DNA of 64,000 bases from Sipunculus nudus (taxonomy: Eukaryota; Annelida; Sipuncula; Golfingiida; Sipunculidae). Below are positions 47,963 through 59,389 of this stretch, one piece after another. The notes beneath the pieces are model-generated. The model had not been told where the DNA came from. It worked only from the letters and a program-made list of their open reading frames with translations, and did no database searches. The DNA lies in assembly GCA_026874595.1 (NCBI GenBank), contig CM049314.1:60925300-60989299 (forward strand), in the 5' to 3' direction. A program made the position numbers and the translations under genes. Position 1 is the stretch's first letter. The number at the start of each line of letters is the position of its first letter.

Positions 47963-50900
47963 TTCCAGCTGAAATGTGCCCATTCAAACGGTGGAGTTGA
48001 AATTTGCAGCTCTCATATCAGAATTAATAGTTACAATTACAAATTACTTTTACAAATTAAGTTCACTATTATGAAATACAGTGGAACCTCTATAATGTGG
48101 GCACTCTTGGGACTAGGCTATAAACTCCCCACTATATGAAGGGATTAGCTGCAACATTCAGTGCTGCCACCTACTTTGAAAACACCGAGAAATCGATGCC
48201 ATAAAGATCAATTAGGCTTGCTGCATTCCCTCGCAAAATGTTACAAACAAACCTTGTAATACAATATGATAAAATTGACCACATCTACATAAGGGAATGC
48301 AGCAAGCCTAATAGATCTTTATGGCATAGAATTCTAGGTATTTTCCTTAAGATAATTAACAGATCCAGACATTTATATTATTAGGCTATTCCTTTCGGCA
48401 ATAAAGGGATCATGATCTGGATTCCATCTCAATGTCTTACGGTCCGGCCCAATCCCGGTGAATGCAGACATACAGCAGCCTTTCATTTGCATGGAGAGTA
48501 CGTTTCCGTCCCACATTGCACTGCGGTAATTCTTTCATTTTGTAAACAGGTCATGACTGCCTGTCTTAGAGGATCCGTGAGGAAAAAGAATCAAAATATT
48601 ATATTCTTGAAGTAGGAAAGTACAATCAGACCTGTAGATGGTTAGTAACGGTTCTCTAGATAAGCCAGGTGCAATACCCTACGCTAATTTCACCTCTGTT
48701 AAAGGCTCGCCATTTTGCCGAGATTCTTGCCAAAAACAAAGAGAGAAGATTTCCCCAAAAGAGTTTTATGCATTAAGACACAATTGTGATGTATTATTTT
48801 TAGGTAATCCTAACAATTCGAAGGATAGTATCATACATAAGTAATCGATTATTTGGCTTAATCACCGAGAACTACATACGCGCAGGCACTGTTGGTGTAA
48901 CAAGGCAAATATTCATCCAAAAGGTTGTAAATAGAGACACATGGAACAGGTTGATAATAATATAGTGTGCACTGATTTTTTTATTTTTTTTTTCAAATAC
49001 TGGTAAGGGAATAAAATTTGCCAAGGTTGTGTTTCAGTTTCTGACAACAAATAGTAAATGTATCCAGTATCCTTGATAATATGATACAACTGTATTAAAG
49101 GCATCAGAAAAATGGGAGAACATAAAACCATTGCCTGGAAAAAAAATCAAATATCGTGTTGATGACAGGGACAACTTTGTAATCTGCAGCAGGAAAGTAA
49201 TTTACTTGAATTATGACCAAGACATGTAGCTAAATATTGTGTTTGAAAATGAAATGAGGACTCCCTTTTAAAAAGCTTTGCAGCTCTTGCAGGCATGAAC
49301 TTGAAACTGTCTCTAAATCAGACTCAAGTACCTGCGTGACCTTTTCCCACAGAGTCACACCGCTGGAAGTTGATAAATTGTAAAAAGTTTACCGAAGCCT
49401 CTGCGGGCCCGACATGGCAGACTGGGGGAGGACCTGGAGCAGATATTTTTCACCACTGATCGGTCCTTATCACAAATGGTGAATGATACTTAACCATAAC
49501 CGACCGGTAAATTCACAATTTTAATGAGATCATCCTTGGACGTAAGTAAATGCTTCATTGTTTGAATCTGCTTTTCCCTAAGTACCTAACTTCTTTCATA
49601 AGTCTTCGCGACTTGTAAGTTGTACTGTATTTTTTCCACAACCATGTGGGCCATGTAGCCAAAATGTGAGCGTAGTGACCCGGGATCATGACCGGGTCAA
49701 AAGGAGATAGTCCGTAGCCCTTAACACAGGAATTAGGCAGGCATTAAATAACGCAGGGCGGCAGAGAATATTATTCATTAAATGTATGAGGAAAATTATA
49801 TAAGTTCTAAATGGTGGGAGACAGTAGACTTTTATTGATATTTTTCCCAGTGTTAGCCTTATTTTTCAGTGCCGTTATAGGCGATTGAATGTGTTAGTGC
49901 TGATGGTGTGTGCATGGCTCGGCAGGTGGCGACATCTGTGATGCACTACAGAAACAAGTCTCTTGCGGAGAAACGAGATACTGAACCCCTGTTTTTCTGT
50001 AATAAGATAAAATATCATGTGTTGATCTTGAATTCGATGTATTATATAATACCAAACCCTCGATGGAAAATGTTTTCACGGAGCTGTCAATCTGTGCATC
50101 TTATATGAAAATGTATAGAGCCTTGAAATACGCACCTCTAACCTTCATAGACTGGTGGCAAGATGTCGCTAAACAAAAGACAAGTTACTCATGAAAGGGT
50201 TCTAAATTGTTTTTTCCTCTTTCCTAATGGAAAAAAAGATTTCTGCGTTGTTTGACTCGTAAAAAAATGGAGAATAAAATAGAACAGGTGGACAGGTGTG
50301 CTGGAACGAACGATATTTAGCGTGCATGTATCCCATGTCTAGCCTTGAGTCAAGAATGCTAATTAGTTTTATGCACCGAGACACTATAATACACCTGGGC
50401 CTTTGTTCATCTGTTTGATGATTATTATTAATAGTTTGAATAAAAATATTTAATAATCGGTGGTTATTATATTGGCTAATTAATAATTTTATGATTGCTA
50501 ATATTGATAAAAAAAATTAATAATAAATAAAGATTCAAAAGTGTAAATAGAAAGAGACTTCAAATGGGAAAATCGATGAAGTGCCCACACTAGCTGGGAA
50601 AACTGTCCACTTTTCAGAATATAGCGGTATCCACATTAGCTAAACATATTAAAGAGAAGAAATAAATATGACTGCCCAAAAGTGCCCACTTTATAGAGAT
50701 GCTCACTTTATAGAGGTGCCGACTGAGAGAGGTTCGACTGTATTTAAAATACTTTTCAGTAAGTGACAAAAATATAGCTTACTAAAACTGCATTTTAGTA
50801 GACAAATACCAGTATAATAACTGCATTGATTCTGCAGTCTATTAATAGTTAGTGTAGATATAATTGAATCCCAATTATTTAACTTTAAAGACTGGCCCTG

Positions 50901-52691
50901 AGTTAAAAAATACGTGTCCTAAACGAATTTAAAAAGTTTCATCGTAAGTTCAATATCGGGGTCGATGTCTTTGGATTTTTTATTTATTGGCGAAAAAAAT
51001 CGTTCCAGGGCAGCATCGGGGAATATAAGTACGTACCCTTATTGATAAAATTAATTTAAAAATGCCTTGGCTGTTATTGTTAAAGGCCCTATATGAAGAG
51101 GCATGGTGTCCATGTAGCCATCATTGAACCATCTCTGTTCGCAACTCCAATAACGGCGGAGGGACCGGCGAGGGCCAGGATACAGCGAGGCTACGACAGA
51201 CTGCCCATGAAAGACCAGGAAATACTCGGTAATGACTATGTAGACAGAAGTAAGTGTAATAATCCTTTTCTGATAATTTGCCATCATATCTTTAACAGTT
51301 ATCAATGAGTTTGTCGTATGGTTTCATTTCTTTAAATATGGAATCCCCAGCGGTTTATTGATCTGCAGAATATGTCGAGGGAAAATTAATTAATTAAGAG
51401 AAGATGTATAGAATATAATTTTCGATTAATACAATTAGCGAAACAATCATTTATATCTTACATGATTCATGAAAGTGTTATAAAACCCTATATATTTTTA
51501 ATGTTTTATAAATTTAACAGTATTAGTATATAAGTACTGAAATATTAGAATACTCTATAAAGCCGTAATGTTAAGGCTAAGTAGGTATTTGGACGAGGCC
51601 GATATTCGATATGTCATTCATGCTAGAAACTGAACTTCCAGACCGCCAACACCTTTATTAAAAAGCGAACAAAGTTATTTATCTTCATATACACTGGGAG
51701 ATAGGAATTTCAAAAACGGTGAAATTAAGCAACATTTAATCACTGTTGATTAATGTTTAATAACTAAAATGTGATTTCATTTAAGGTTGTACCCATGTAA
51801 AGTAATATAACCCATGTAATGTTTCACCGTTAGTCGCATTCAGACCGGTTAAGGGATTTGTAAATTTATTGTATAAGCAAATATGCATTCAGATATCACA
51901 TTGATCAGAGAGGACATTATCAAGAATGCTGAATTTGTCACTTTAGTATCCTTGGTTGTCCATGCAAACATATGATCTTATCACAGTTTATCGCGTAAGG
52001 CATGCATCGCATTAAGTTTTGTTTCAGTCGCAATGTTATCGACAGTACAGTCACAAACGTATACAATTTAATATTCAGACTTCTAAACCTAGTTCTGCCA
52101 AAGCATTTGTATTCTTGTGCGAGTTTCAGTCATGATTAAAAAGAAAATGCGTGTTATATTACTGTGGTATTTAAATTTGTATTCTTTACAAATTATGTGT
52201 AACTTGTGAGGAAATCTGCATTTTACAAAAGGATTTCTAAAACGGTGTCACCACCTCCAATACTTTCCCTGTCATCCATATAAGTATTTTGACAAGGCTT
52301 CCATAAAACACTTGTTTCCGCCCTAGAATTAACTTACGAGTCTGAATAAATATGTTTATCTTCATTTAAAGATAATGATTCCTTCAGTTTATTATTCATT
52401 TACGAAGTGTTTTAATATAATGTTTGTGTTTTTTTTATTTCTCAACCAGTTGTTCATACCGTCCTGCCGGTTATAGAAAAGGGAGCTAGCAAGGACTTGG
52501 ACTGGGTGGTGGATTCCTATCAGCACGCGCTGTTTGCTGTAAACCCTAAGAAACGTTACAGCTGCGGCTGGGACGGTCGTCTGTTCATACTCCCGCTTAC
52601 CTACATGCCTTCTTGTGTACAGGACTTCGTGTTTTCCAGATTGTTAAAGGGTCTTTTGCCATCGGTACCTTTGTCTAAACTGAGACATTAG
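42744..52691 (+). CDS. SDR copy D: retinol dehydrogenase/17-beta-HSD6-like, exon 2 acceptor damaged
   Basis: Exons 42744-43071, 47361-47616 (assumed acceptor), 51086-51249 and 52450-52691 would give 329 residues. The N-terminal anchor is intact; the glycine motif is TGCNTGFG (Asp to Asn at residue 42 compared with B and C, TGxxxGxG kept); N140, S167, Y180 and K184 are present; the C-terminal motif reads RYSCGWDGRL (Cys to Gly). Compared with C, 65 bases covering the pyrimidine tract, the acceptor and the first 8 bases of exon 2 are deleted. The only in-frame rescue is AAAAG at 47360, which removes three residues (GLWGLVNN becomes GLVNN). The exon 2 donor is GTTGGT, weaker than in C. It may be a working gene with a new acceptor, a mis-spliced gene or an incipient pseudogene; the otherwise open frame argues the damage is recent or tolerated. 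Confidence 0.8.
43170..43600 (+). repeat. GGACTCGG-rich repeat in copy D intron 1
   Basis: Counterpart of 31590-32020, with CTGGACTCGGACAAACAG at the left and AAGGACTCGGAATGTTTTGG at the right. Its shared position supports duplication after insertion. Confidence 0.6.
43864..43936. repeat. (TA)n microsatellite in copy D intron 1
   Basis: A TA run of about 70 bases. The aligned position of copy C (about 32285) has no run, so the expansion followed duplication. Confidence 0.88.
44211..46631 (+). mobile_element. AGCTCAG-type element in copy D intron 1
   Basis: A complete copy from TTTTAGCTCAGCTGAC to CATGACCCATGGGTCACTTG, very close to 24761-27191 over its length. Copy C has an uninterrupted intron here (about 32575-32585), which defines the ends and shows insertion after the duplication. 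It includes an AGGTCACTGCGACCT dyad (44399-44413) and several AGGTCA/AAGGTCA clusters. Confidence 0.8.
47361..47616 (+). CDS. SDR copy D exon 2 (shortened start)
   Basis: The acceptor assumed is CCAAAAG ending at 47360, with no pyrimidine tract. The nearer CAG at 47345 would open into TAA. 256 bases instead of 265, still in phase. It encodes GLVNNAG, LDVNLLG, MSSIAG and YHVSK. Confidence 0.7.
47676..47837 (+). mobile_element. Half of a pogo/Tigger-like element
   Basis: It begins CAGTTGAACCTCTCT after a TA and matches the reverse complement of 50580-50740 for about 160 bases. No second terminus follows, since sequence homologous to copy C resumes at once. Confidence 0.6.
47893..47960. repeat. 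(TA)n microsatellite in copy D intron 2
   Basis: A TA run of about 62 bases after CATACATA, aligned with the larger TA block of copy C intron 2. Confidence 0.9.
48079..50740. mobile_element. Pogo/Tigger-like DNA element in copy D intron 2
   Basis: Inverted ends CAGTGGAACCTCTATAATGT and (reverse complement of the right end) CAGTCGAACCTCTCTCAGTC are flanked by TA on both sides (48077-48078 and 50741-50742). TA duplication and CAGT-AACCTC ends fit Tc1/mariner-pogo MITEs. The 2.66 kb interior has no recognisable transposase. Copy C intron 2 lacks the insertion. A strong hairpin lies near the left end. Confidence 0.65.
48196..48327. repeat. Near-perfect inverted repeat (36-bp arms)
   Basis: Arms 48196-48231 and 48292-48327 pair at 35 of 36 positions with a 60-base loop. 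They contain AGGCTTGCTGCATTCCCT and its complement. Confidence 0.9.
51086..51249 (+). CDS. SDR copy D exon 3
   Basis: The acceptor TTAAAG ends at 51085 and the donor is a perfect GTAAGT at 51250. It encodes PYMKRHGVHVAIIEPSLFAT through DYVDR. Confidence 0.9.
52450..52691 (+). CDS. SDR copy D exon 4
   Basis: A strong T-rich tract and CAACCAG acceptor (52449) precede it; the stop is TAG at 52689-52691. The motif reads RYSCGWDGRL, differing from the other copies at the second Cys. Confidence 0.9.
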
Positions 52692-53092
52692 ACACCTATA
52701 CATGTCATAAAAATCTTGAAAACCATGCAAGAACTGACAGTAGTAATGTTACTTCTTAAGCTAACAGTTGATGATGACAGAAACTAGAGTCATGATGGTG
52801 CATGGATGTGTCGAAAGCATGAAAATCAGAATTTCCTAACCGACGGCCCCGAACTTTTAATCGTGTGCTACGCAAAATCAATTTAAAGTTTTAAAGGTTT
52901 AGATTATAAAAGGTATAATTTGTTTTGTAATAACAGTGGTATTAGCTGCAGTTGTTGAAAAGAGAATGTGCAAAAAAATTTTTTTTTTTATCAAACCCTT
53001 GTTAACCCTTGTTGAGGATTTATGTATTTGATGTTTGAAAATGAAAACTTAAACCTGGTCATGATGTTTGCCAATATATTATGTTTGGTTCT

Positions 53093-56000
53093 TTTTTAGC
53101 TCAGTTGACTTTCAGTCATGCTGGGCTATAGCGATGGGTCTTTGTCCGGCGTCCTTCCGTCTGTCCGTCCGGCCGGCCGTCCGGCCGTTAGCAGGGCACA
53201 AATCGTAACCGTAGGGGCTAGGGCCATGAACCCTATGCAGTCTTAGAGGTTCTAAAAAGATCTCCTTGCAAACCTGAAATTAGGTCACTGCGACCTATAT
53301 TCTCGAAGTTATGGGGTGTGTTTGCACCCCACCCCACCCCCCAGAAATAATTCTTTTAGCCAAAATTTTCATCCCAAACCTTCCATCTTTCACATACAGC
53401 TCACCTACCAACAGGGGAAGAACCATAATTATTTTGAGGTCACAAGGTCAAAGGTCACGGTCACAGAACCAACTTCTTTGAAAAGCCCCAGGATGCATTT
53501 TAAGCCAAACCTTTCATCTCAATTCTTTGATCTTTCACATATAGCTCACCTACTAAGTGGGAGAAGAATCCTATAGATGTTGAGGTCACAAGGTCAAAGG
53601 TCAGGGTCACAGGATCCACTTCTTTGAAAAGGTTGTGGACACATTTCAAGCTAGACCTTTCATTCCAAACCTTTCAGCACTGATATCGCTTCTCTGCCAA
53701 CAGGGGAAAAGACCTGTTGATTTTGAGGTCAAGTTCACAGCACCCTCCTCTTGCGTGGAGTCATTTTAAGGAAGACTTTTCAATCTATACTTTCCATCTG
53801 TCATATATGGCTTACCTACCAATAGGAGAAGAAGGCTATTGATGTTGAGTTCAAAAGGTCAAAGGTCAAGGTCACAATATTGTTCTAAATGCTTGTGAAC
53901 ATATTTCAAGTGAAACTGTTCAACCCAAACCTTCAGTCTTTCATATATGCCACATCTATGCATCACTGAATTTGATTCAAACTTCATATTTATGGGCCTT
54001 TTTGCATGAAGAAATAACTAATTGGTTTTGAGGTCTGCTGGTCAGGAGATAATTAAAGGTTGCAGGTCTAAGTTATTCACTCATTGGTTGCAAAGTAATT
54101 ACATCCGGAAAGATGTAAGTGGTAAGTAGTTACCCATCATTTATAAAGAATCTAGTTGATATGTGGGCAAAAAGCCAAGGTCATAGGTCAGGGATGTTCA
54201 CAATAATTTATTTTGTAGACCATCTCTATTTTTCATGTTTTCTTGTATATATAACCATGGCACTCACAACTGGTACATCTCACTATGTGCCCATAATTGT
54301 CAGTGACACTTGTGATATATGACTCCCTTTTGTGTCAGCTCATGGAGTGATAAGGATATATCATTAGTGCATAACAAAAACACTGTTGCCGGAATGCTTT
54401 GGCCAGGCATTAAGACTATGAGAGTTAAGTGTTTAGGTTTAGCTACTGATTTATAAAATGATGGGAACATTTTGCAGTTTATATCATGGAATCATAGCAA
54501 TATCTGAATATTATTATAAAAATCATCAGATATACCAGCAAGTGTTTGTTCTGATAATATGTGGGTCTTTACCTGGATTTAGGATGGCTTTATTTGATTA
54601 CAGGACTCTTAGTGATGCTTTCTGCATTTCTTTTCTTTTAGGTTTTGCAGTTTACCTACCCTGCTGACCCCATTGAATAGCAAGCTGATAATTAAAACAA
54701 ATTGGACTTGCACTTTTTACATTTGCATGTTCATAAATCTGATATGAGAGCTCTCCAACCTGATCATGCCTTTTGAATTGTTTTGGACATTCATAACTGT
54801 TACATTCTTTGAAGCAATTGCTACAAGTTTAGTGTCTTATTGGAGGATGTGTGATATCAAATGTCAGACTTGTCAGAAAACCATTATGTCTGCCAGGTAG
54901 CCGTTTTAGATATCCTTTTGCCAGGGCAGTTTCTGTGATTTTTTTTATGATGTTTGGTCCCTTTAAGAGAATGTTTGTTGTTCAATTTCCGACCTGTCAG
55001 AAATCCAATATGGCCACCAGGAAGCCATCTTTAAATTCCTTTAGAACATATTATCTCAAGAACTATTAAAGTGAATGCAGTGGGATGTATATTAATGTTA
55101 TCTTGCATTGGGTCAAAGATTTCTTAATAAATATGACCATCATTTATGAAAGCTCAGTACAGTTGGCTTGTATTGAATAAAAATTAATATGGAAGCACCC
55201 GTTTCACAATAATTCTTGCATGGATTTCCTTGATCTTTTGCTATATTTTGAACCTAAATGTGGCCTGCATGGTATTCCTTTTGAGACTGACAGGTATCGA
55301 GCAAGCTGTGGGATTAGTTCCTGATAGCTCAACAACCATACATTTTGCCTCAGACCATCATGTATCCCCAGACAAAGTCGGGATACTATGGTTTCACGAC
55401 GGTCCTGCCGCCGCCGCAGAAAAACCTTGTGAGTGGGATAACTAAAAAAATATTTCATTGATGTTTTTCAAACTTTACATTTGTATAGATATAGGTAAGG
55501 GGACGAAGCCTATTTAAAATGAGGTCATGACCTATGCTAGGAGAATGACCTTGACCTTAAATAGGTCCATTATTGCTGAAAATAACACAAATTCTTAAAT
55601 ATCTCAAGTAAGCTTGCATGGACTGGTCTAAAAATTAAGGTGACCGAAGATCTTGGATAGCCTTGTGATATACCGGAAACTAGTGGTGCCACCTATTATA
55701 CTTTTCTTGTTTTTACGCCTTTTAATACCCCCATAATTGCCACTTGACAGTACTGTAAGCATTATAAGTCAAAAACTAATGGACAGATTTCTTTCATATT
55801 ATGCAAATGTAGAGAGATGGGCTATGGGATGAGGTCTGTTTACATTTGGGTCATGACCTTTACCATGAGAGTGGCCTTGACCTTTAATGTGTCCATATTT
55901 GGTGAAAATCACACACCTCTTATGATATCTCCAGTGTTGATAGCCATATCGATTTCAAACGTGACTTATGTATGGCCCACTACTAAAGTAAGAACCCTAT

Positions 56001-57921
56001 AGGTTCTAGGGTCATGAGGTCTAAGGTCAAGGTCACTGGACTTGCATCTTACAGGATACTGTGGATGCATTTTAAGCCAAACTTTCAAGGTCTTCCAACT
56101 TGAATATATAGCTCACTTGCCAATAGTGGAAGATCCATATCAATTTTTGGGTCACAAGAACAAAGGTCAAGGCCACAGGAGCTATATGTCAAAAAATTAG
56201 TTTCTGGATGACAATGCCTGCTTTTATTGATGTATTGATTTCAAACTTGACTTATATATGTCCCATTGGAAAAGCAAGACTCCAATTGATTTTGGGGTCA
56301 TGAGGTCAAAGGTCAAGTCACAGGACACATCTTTAAAAAGATTGTGGATGCATTTTCAGCCAAACATTTCATCAAAGACCTTTTATCTTGCACACATAAT
56401 TCATCTGCCAATAGAGGAAGACCCCTATCAATTTTGAGGTCACAAGGTCAAAGGTGAAGGTCACAGGAGCCATCTGTCCAAAAATTAGTTTCTGGATGAT
56501 AATTCCTGTTTTTATTAATGTATGGATTTCAAACTTGACTTGCATATGTCCCATTGGAAAAGCAAGACCCGAATTGATTTTGGGGTCATGAGGTCAAAGG
56601 TCAAGGTCACAGGACACATCTTTAAAAAGATTGTGGATGCATTTTCAGCCAAACAATTCATCTCAGATCTTTCATCTTGCACATATAGATCACCTGCCAA
56701 GAGGGGAAGACCCCTATCAATTTTGAGGTCAAAGGTGAAAGTCACAGGAGCCATCTGTCCAAAAATTAGTTTCTGGATGATAATGCCTGCTTTTATTGAT
56801 GTATGGATTTCAAACCTGACTTGTATATGTCCCATTGAAAAAGCAAGACCCGAATTGAGTTTGGGATCATGAGGTCAAAGGTCAAGGTCACAGGACACAT
56901 CTTTAAAAAGATTGTGGATGCATTTTCAGCCAAACAATTCATCTCAGATCTTTCATCTTGCACATACAGATCACCTGCCAAGAGTGGAAGACCCCTTTCA
57001 ATTTTGAGGTCAAAGGTGAAGGTCACAGGAGCCATCTGTCCAAAAATTAGTTTCTGGATCATAATGCCTGCTTTTATTGATGTATGGATTTCAAACTTGA
57101 CTTGTATATGTCCCATTGAAAAAGCAAGACCCGAATTGATTTTGGGATCATGAGGTCAAAGGTCAAGGTCACAGGACACATCTTCAAAAAGATGTGGATG
57201 CATTTTCAGCCAAACATTTCATCTCAGACATTTCATCTTGCACATATAGTTCCCCTGTCAATTGTGAGGTCACAAGGTCAAAGGTGAAAGTCACAGGAGC
57301 CATCTGTCCAAAAATTAGTTCCTGAGATGATAATTCAAGCTTGGATTAATATATGGATTTCAAACCTGACTTATATATGGCCCATCAATAAATGTAGACC
57401 TCTATTGATTTATATATAAAAGTGGATGATCAATATCAATTTTTGGGTCACAAGGTCAAAGGTCAAGGCCACAGGAGCCATCTGTCCAAAAATTAGTTTC
57501 TGGATGACAATTCCTGCTTTTATTGATGTATAGATTTCAAACTTGACTTATATATGTCCCATTGAAAAAGCAAGACTCCAATTGATTTTTTGGTCATAAG
57601 GTCAAAGGTCAAGGTCACAGGACCAACATCTTCAAAAAGATTGTGGATTGATAGATGGAAGAAACAATAATTGCTTGCCAAGTGTCAGTATATACTGCTA
57701 AAAATGGGGGCCTATTCTTAAAGAGGGGGGCCTGCGGTGCCAAGAAATATCTAGTTCACTATGTTTTAACCAGACATATATGAAAAGAATTTATGGCAAT
57801 GTAGAAAGTTTAAACAAAATTGGCATATAGGTTCTGCAACAATTTTATTAGTTGTGAATCGCAGCCCATGATGTTGCAGGTCATGCTTGGCAGCTGAGCG
57901 TCATGACCCATGGGTCACTTG
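53093..57921 (+). mobile_element. AGCTCAG-type element with expanded internal tandem array
   Basis: It has the usual 5' hairpin (TTTTAGCTCAGTTGAC) and 3' terminus (CATGACCCATGGGTCACTTG). 53093-55440 resembles the 2.4 kb copies. From about 55480 it diverges and gains a tandem array with a period near 280 bp, making it twice the size of its relatives. Copy C's flank has the empty site at about 36980. Confidence 0.75.
56180..57660 (+). repeat. Tandem array, ~280-bp unit, about 5-6 copies
   Basis: The word ATGTATGGATTTCAAAC (or a close variant) recurs at about 56229, 56518, 56797, 57078, 57347 and 57525. Each full unit holds a perfect or near-perfect AGGTCAAAGGTCAAGGTCA (56591, 56872, 57153, 57599). 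Minus-strand open frames across it are products of the repeat. Confidence 0.85.
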
Positions 57922-59159
57922 TTTGTCACTGAATTGATTTTTATCTTTTTATCTAATTTTTTTTTTATCAACATCATATCAATATGATGAAATAATAGTA
58001 TTCCTAATTACCGCCAATATTGCGGCACAGATTATTTTTAAAAGGAACATGCATAACTGACAGTTGTATAAAATAACATTGTTCAGCCGCCATATGTGGG
58101 TACTTGGAGAACTCTGATCGAAGTTTTACATTTCAGGTTAAAAGGCGCATTTTATAAGACAAAATGGCTGCTAATATGGCCGCCAAAATGGCCATCATCA
58201 CCTTTTAGATATCACACATTAACATTTTTATAGATGATACTTATGTGTGAAAACTAGATATTAAGGTGCCAAAATAGTGTCGCTGACCAATGGATTGCTG
58301 TATTACATATAATATTCGTAATTTATTTCTGTATATGATACTTTATTAGACCATTGTGCTATCCAGTTAAAGCAATTTCCTTCGGTGGCATTGCCGTCAA
58401 AACTATCTTATTCAGGTGGTGAAATAAACAATTTATCTGATTGACTATTGAATTATATTTATTTTTTATTTGTTAATCGAAGTTATTTTCTCAGCTAGAC
58501 AAGGGAGCAAATGGACTCTTCCCCGAGACCGAACGAAAACAGCTTTCAAGATTCCCTCATGTGTCCATTAAAGGTTTAGGCGCTTACATAATCAAGTTAG
58601 GGGCTATTTGGCCATTTAGTTAAATGCCTATTGCAAAGGTTTATTTTTATAATAACGATATTGAAGTAGCAAGTTACGTATACCAGGAAAATTCTTTAAA
58701 AACATGTTGTGAAAGTCAACATTAATAATCTCTGGCTTGCATGGAAAAAAGTGGATTATGACACTTTGGCGAGCAGAAAACTGGTGGCGCCACCAACAGC
58801 TTGCATGCGCATACGTACAAAGAACCACATAATCTGGAGCTGATAGATGGAACCGTTCTGCGATACTTGGTGTAAGACATCAAATTACAATATCTCTGCA
58901 CTAACACATATCATGGAATATCGCTGTTTGCTGCCGTACTCTAAAGAATACTGGTCCCCTCCGTTCAGACTATGCTGGTGTTGATGAGGTACATTATTTA
59001 AATATTATAAACGATAACACAATATTTGCTCGTTAAACCAGAACATTTAGACAGGGACCTAAGGTTGCTCAAAATTAGGGTTTTTCCTTTAGGTCGCAAA
59101 ATGTCACTTTAACATATAATTATGGCTTTCCACCGAAATGTCACGTGGATATTTCTTGC

Positions 59160-59286
59160 TTTCAAGTTAGAAATTTCTGGCTTTATTCCATTTAACTAAT
59201 TGGTGGCCGGAGGACCCAAGGAACAGACGATGGTCAATGGCTCATCGCTATAACACAGAGGACTCTCAGTCAGCTGAGCTTAAAAC
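59160..59286 (-). mobile_element. Inverted fragment of AGCTCAG-type 5' end
   Basis: The reverse complement reads TTTTAAGCTCAGCTGACTGA then a TATAGCGATGAGCC segment, matching the 5' hairpin of the family. The inner limit is uncertain. Confidence 0.55.
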
Positions 59287-59389
59287 AAAATTGTACATTA
59301 ATGAAATAAAAGAAAAAATATTTTGCACCAGATGTATTACTGAGGCGTGAAATATTTTAGTGACACAGAAAAACGATATATTTTGTACA

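Larger units (their letters stand above)
52692..59389. other. 3' flank of copy D, mostly one large element
   Basis: 52692-53090 and 57925-58060 align with the copy C 3' flank (36700-37060); the element 53093-57921 sits between them. 58060-59160 shows nothing recognisable. 59160-59286 is an inverted fragment of the element's 5' end. Confidence 0.6.

Noticed and set aside
47820-48139. Open frames consisting of long alternating Ile-Tyr runs (also 21853-22041, 23788-24051, 60653-60862, 62490-62705)
   Set aside because: These are translations of (TA)n microsatellites.
48412-48844. Two short open frames inside the pogo-like element as a transposase
   Set aside because: No helix-turn-helix or DDE-type motif could be identified; lengths and composition are compatible with chance.
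56180-57660. A CRISPR-like repeat array
   Set aside because: Units are about 280 bp, directly adjacent and internally homologous, with no short repeat/unique spacer pattern; the host is clearly eukaryotic.
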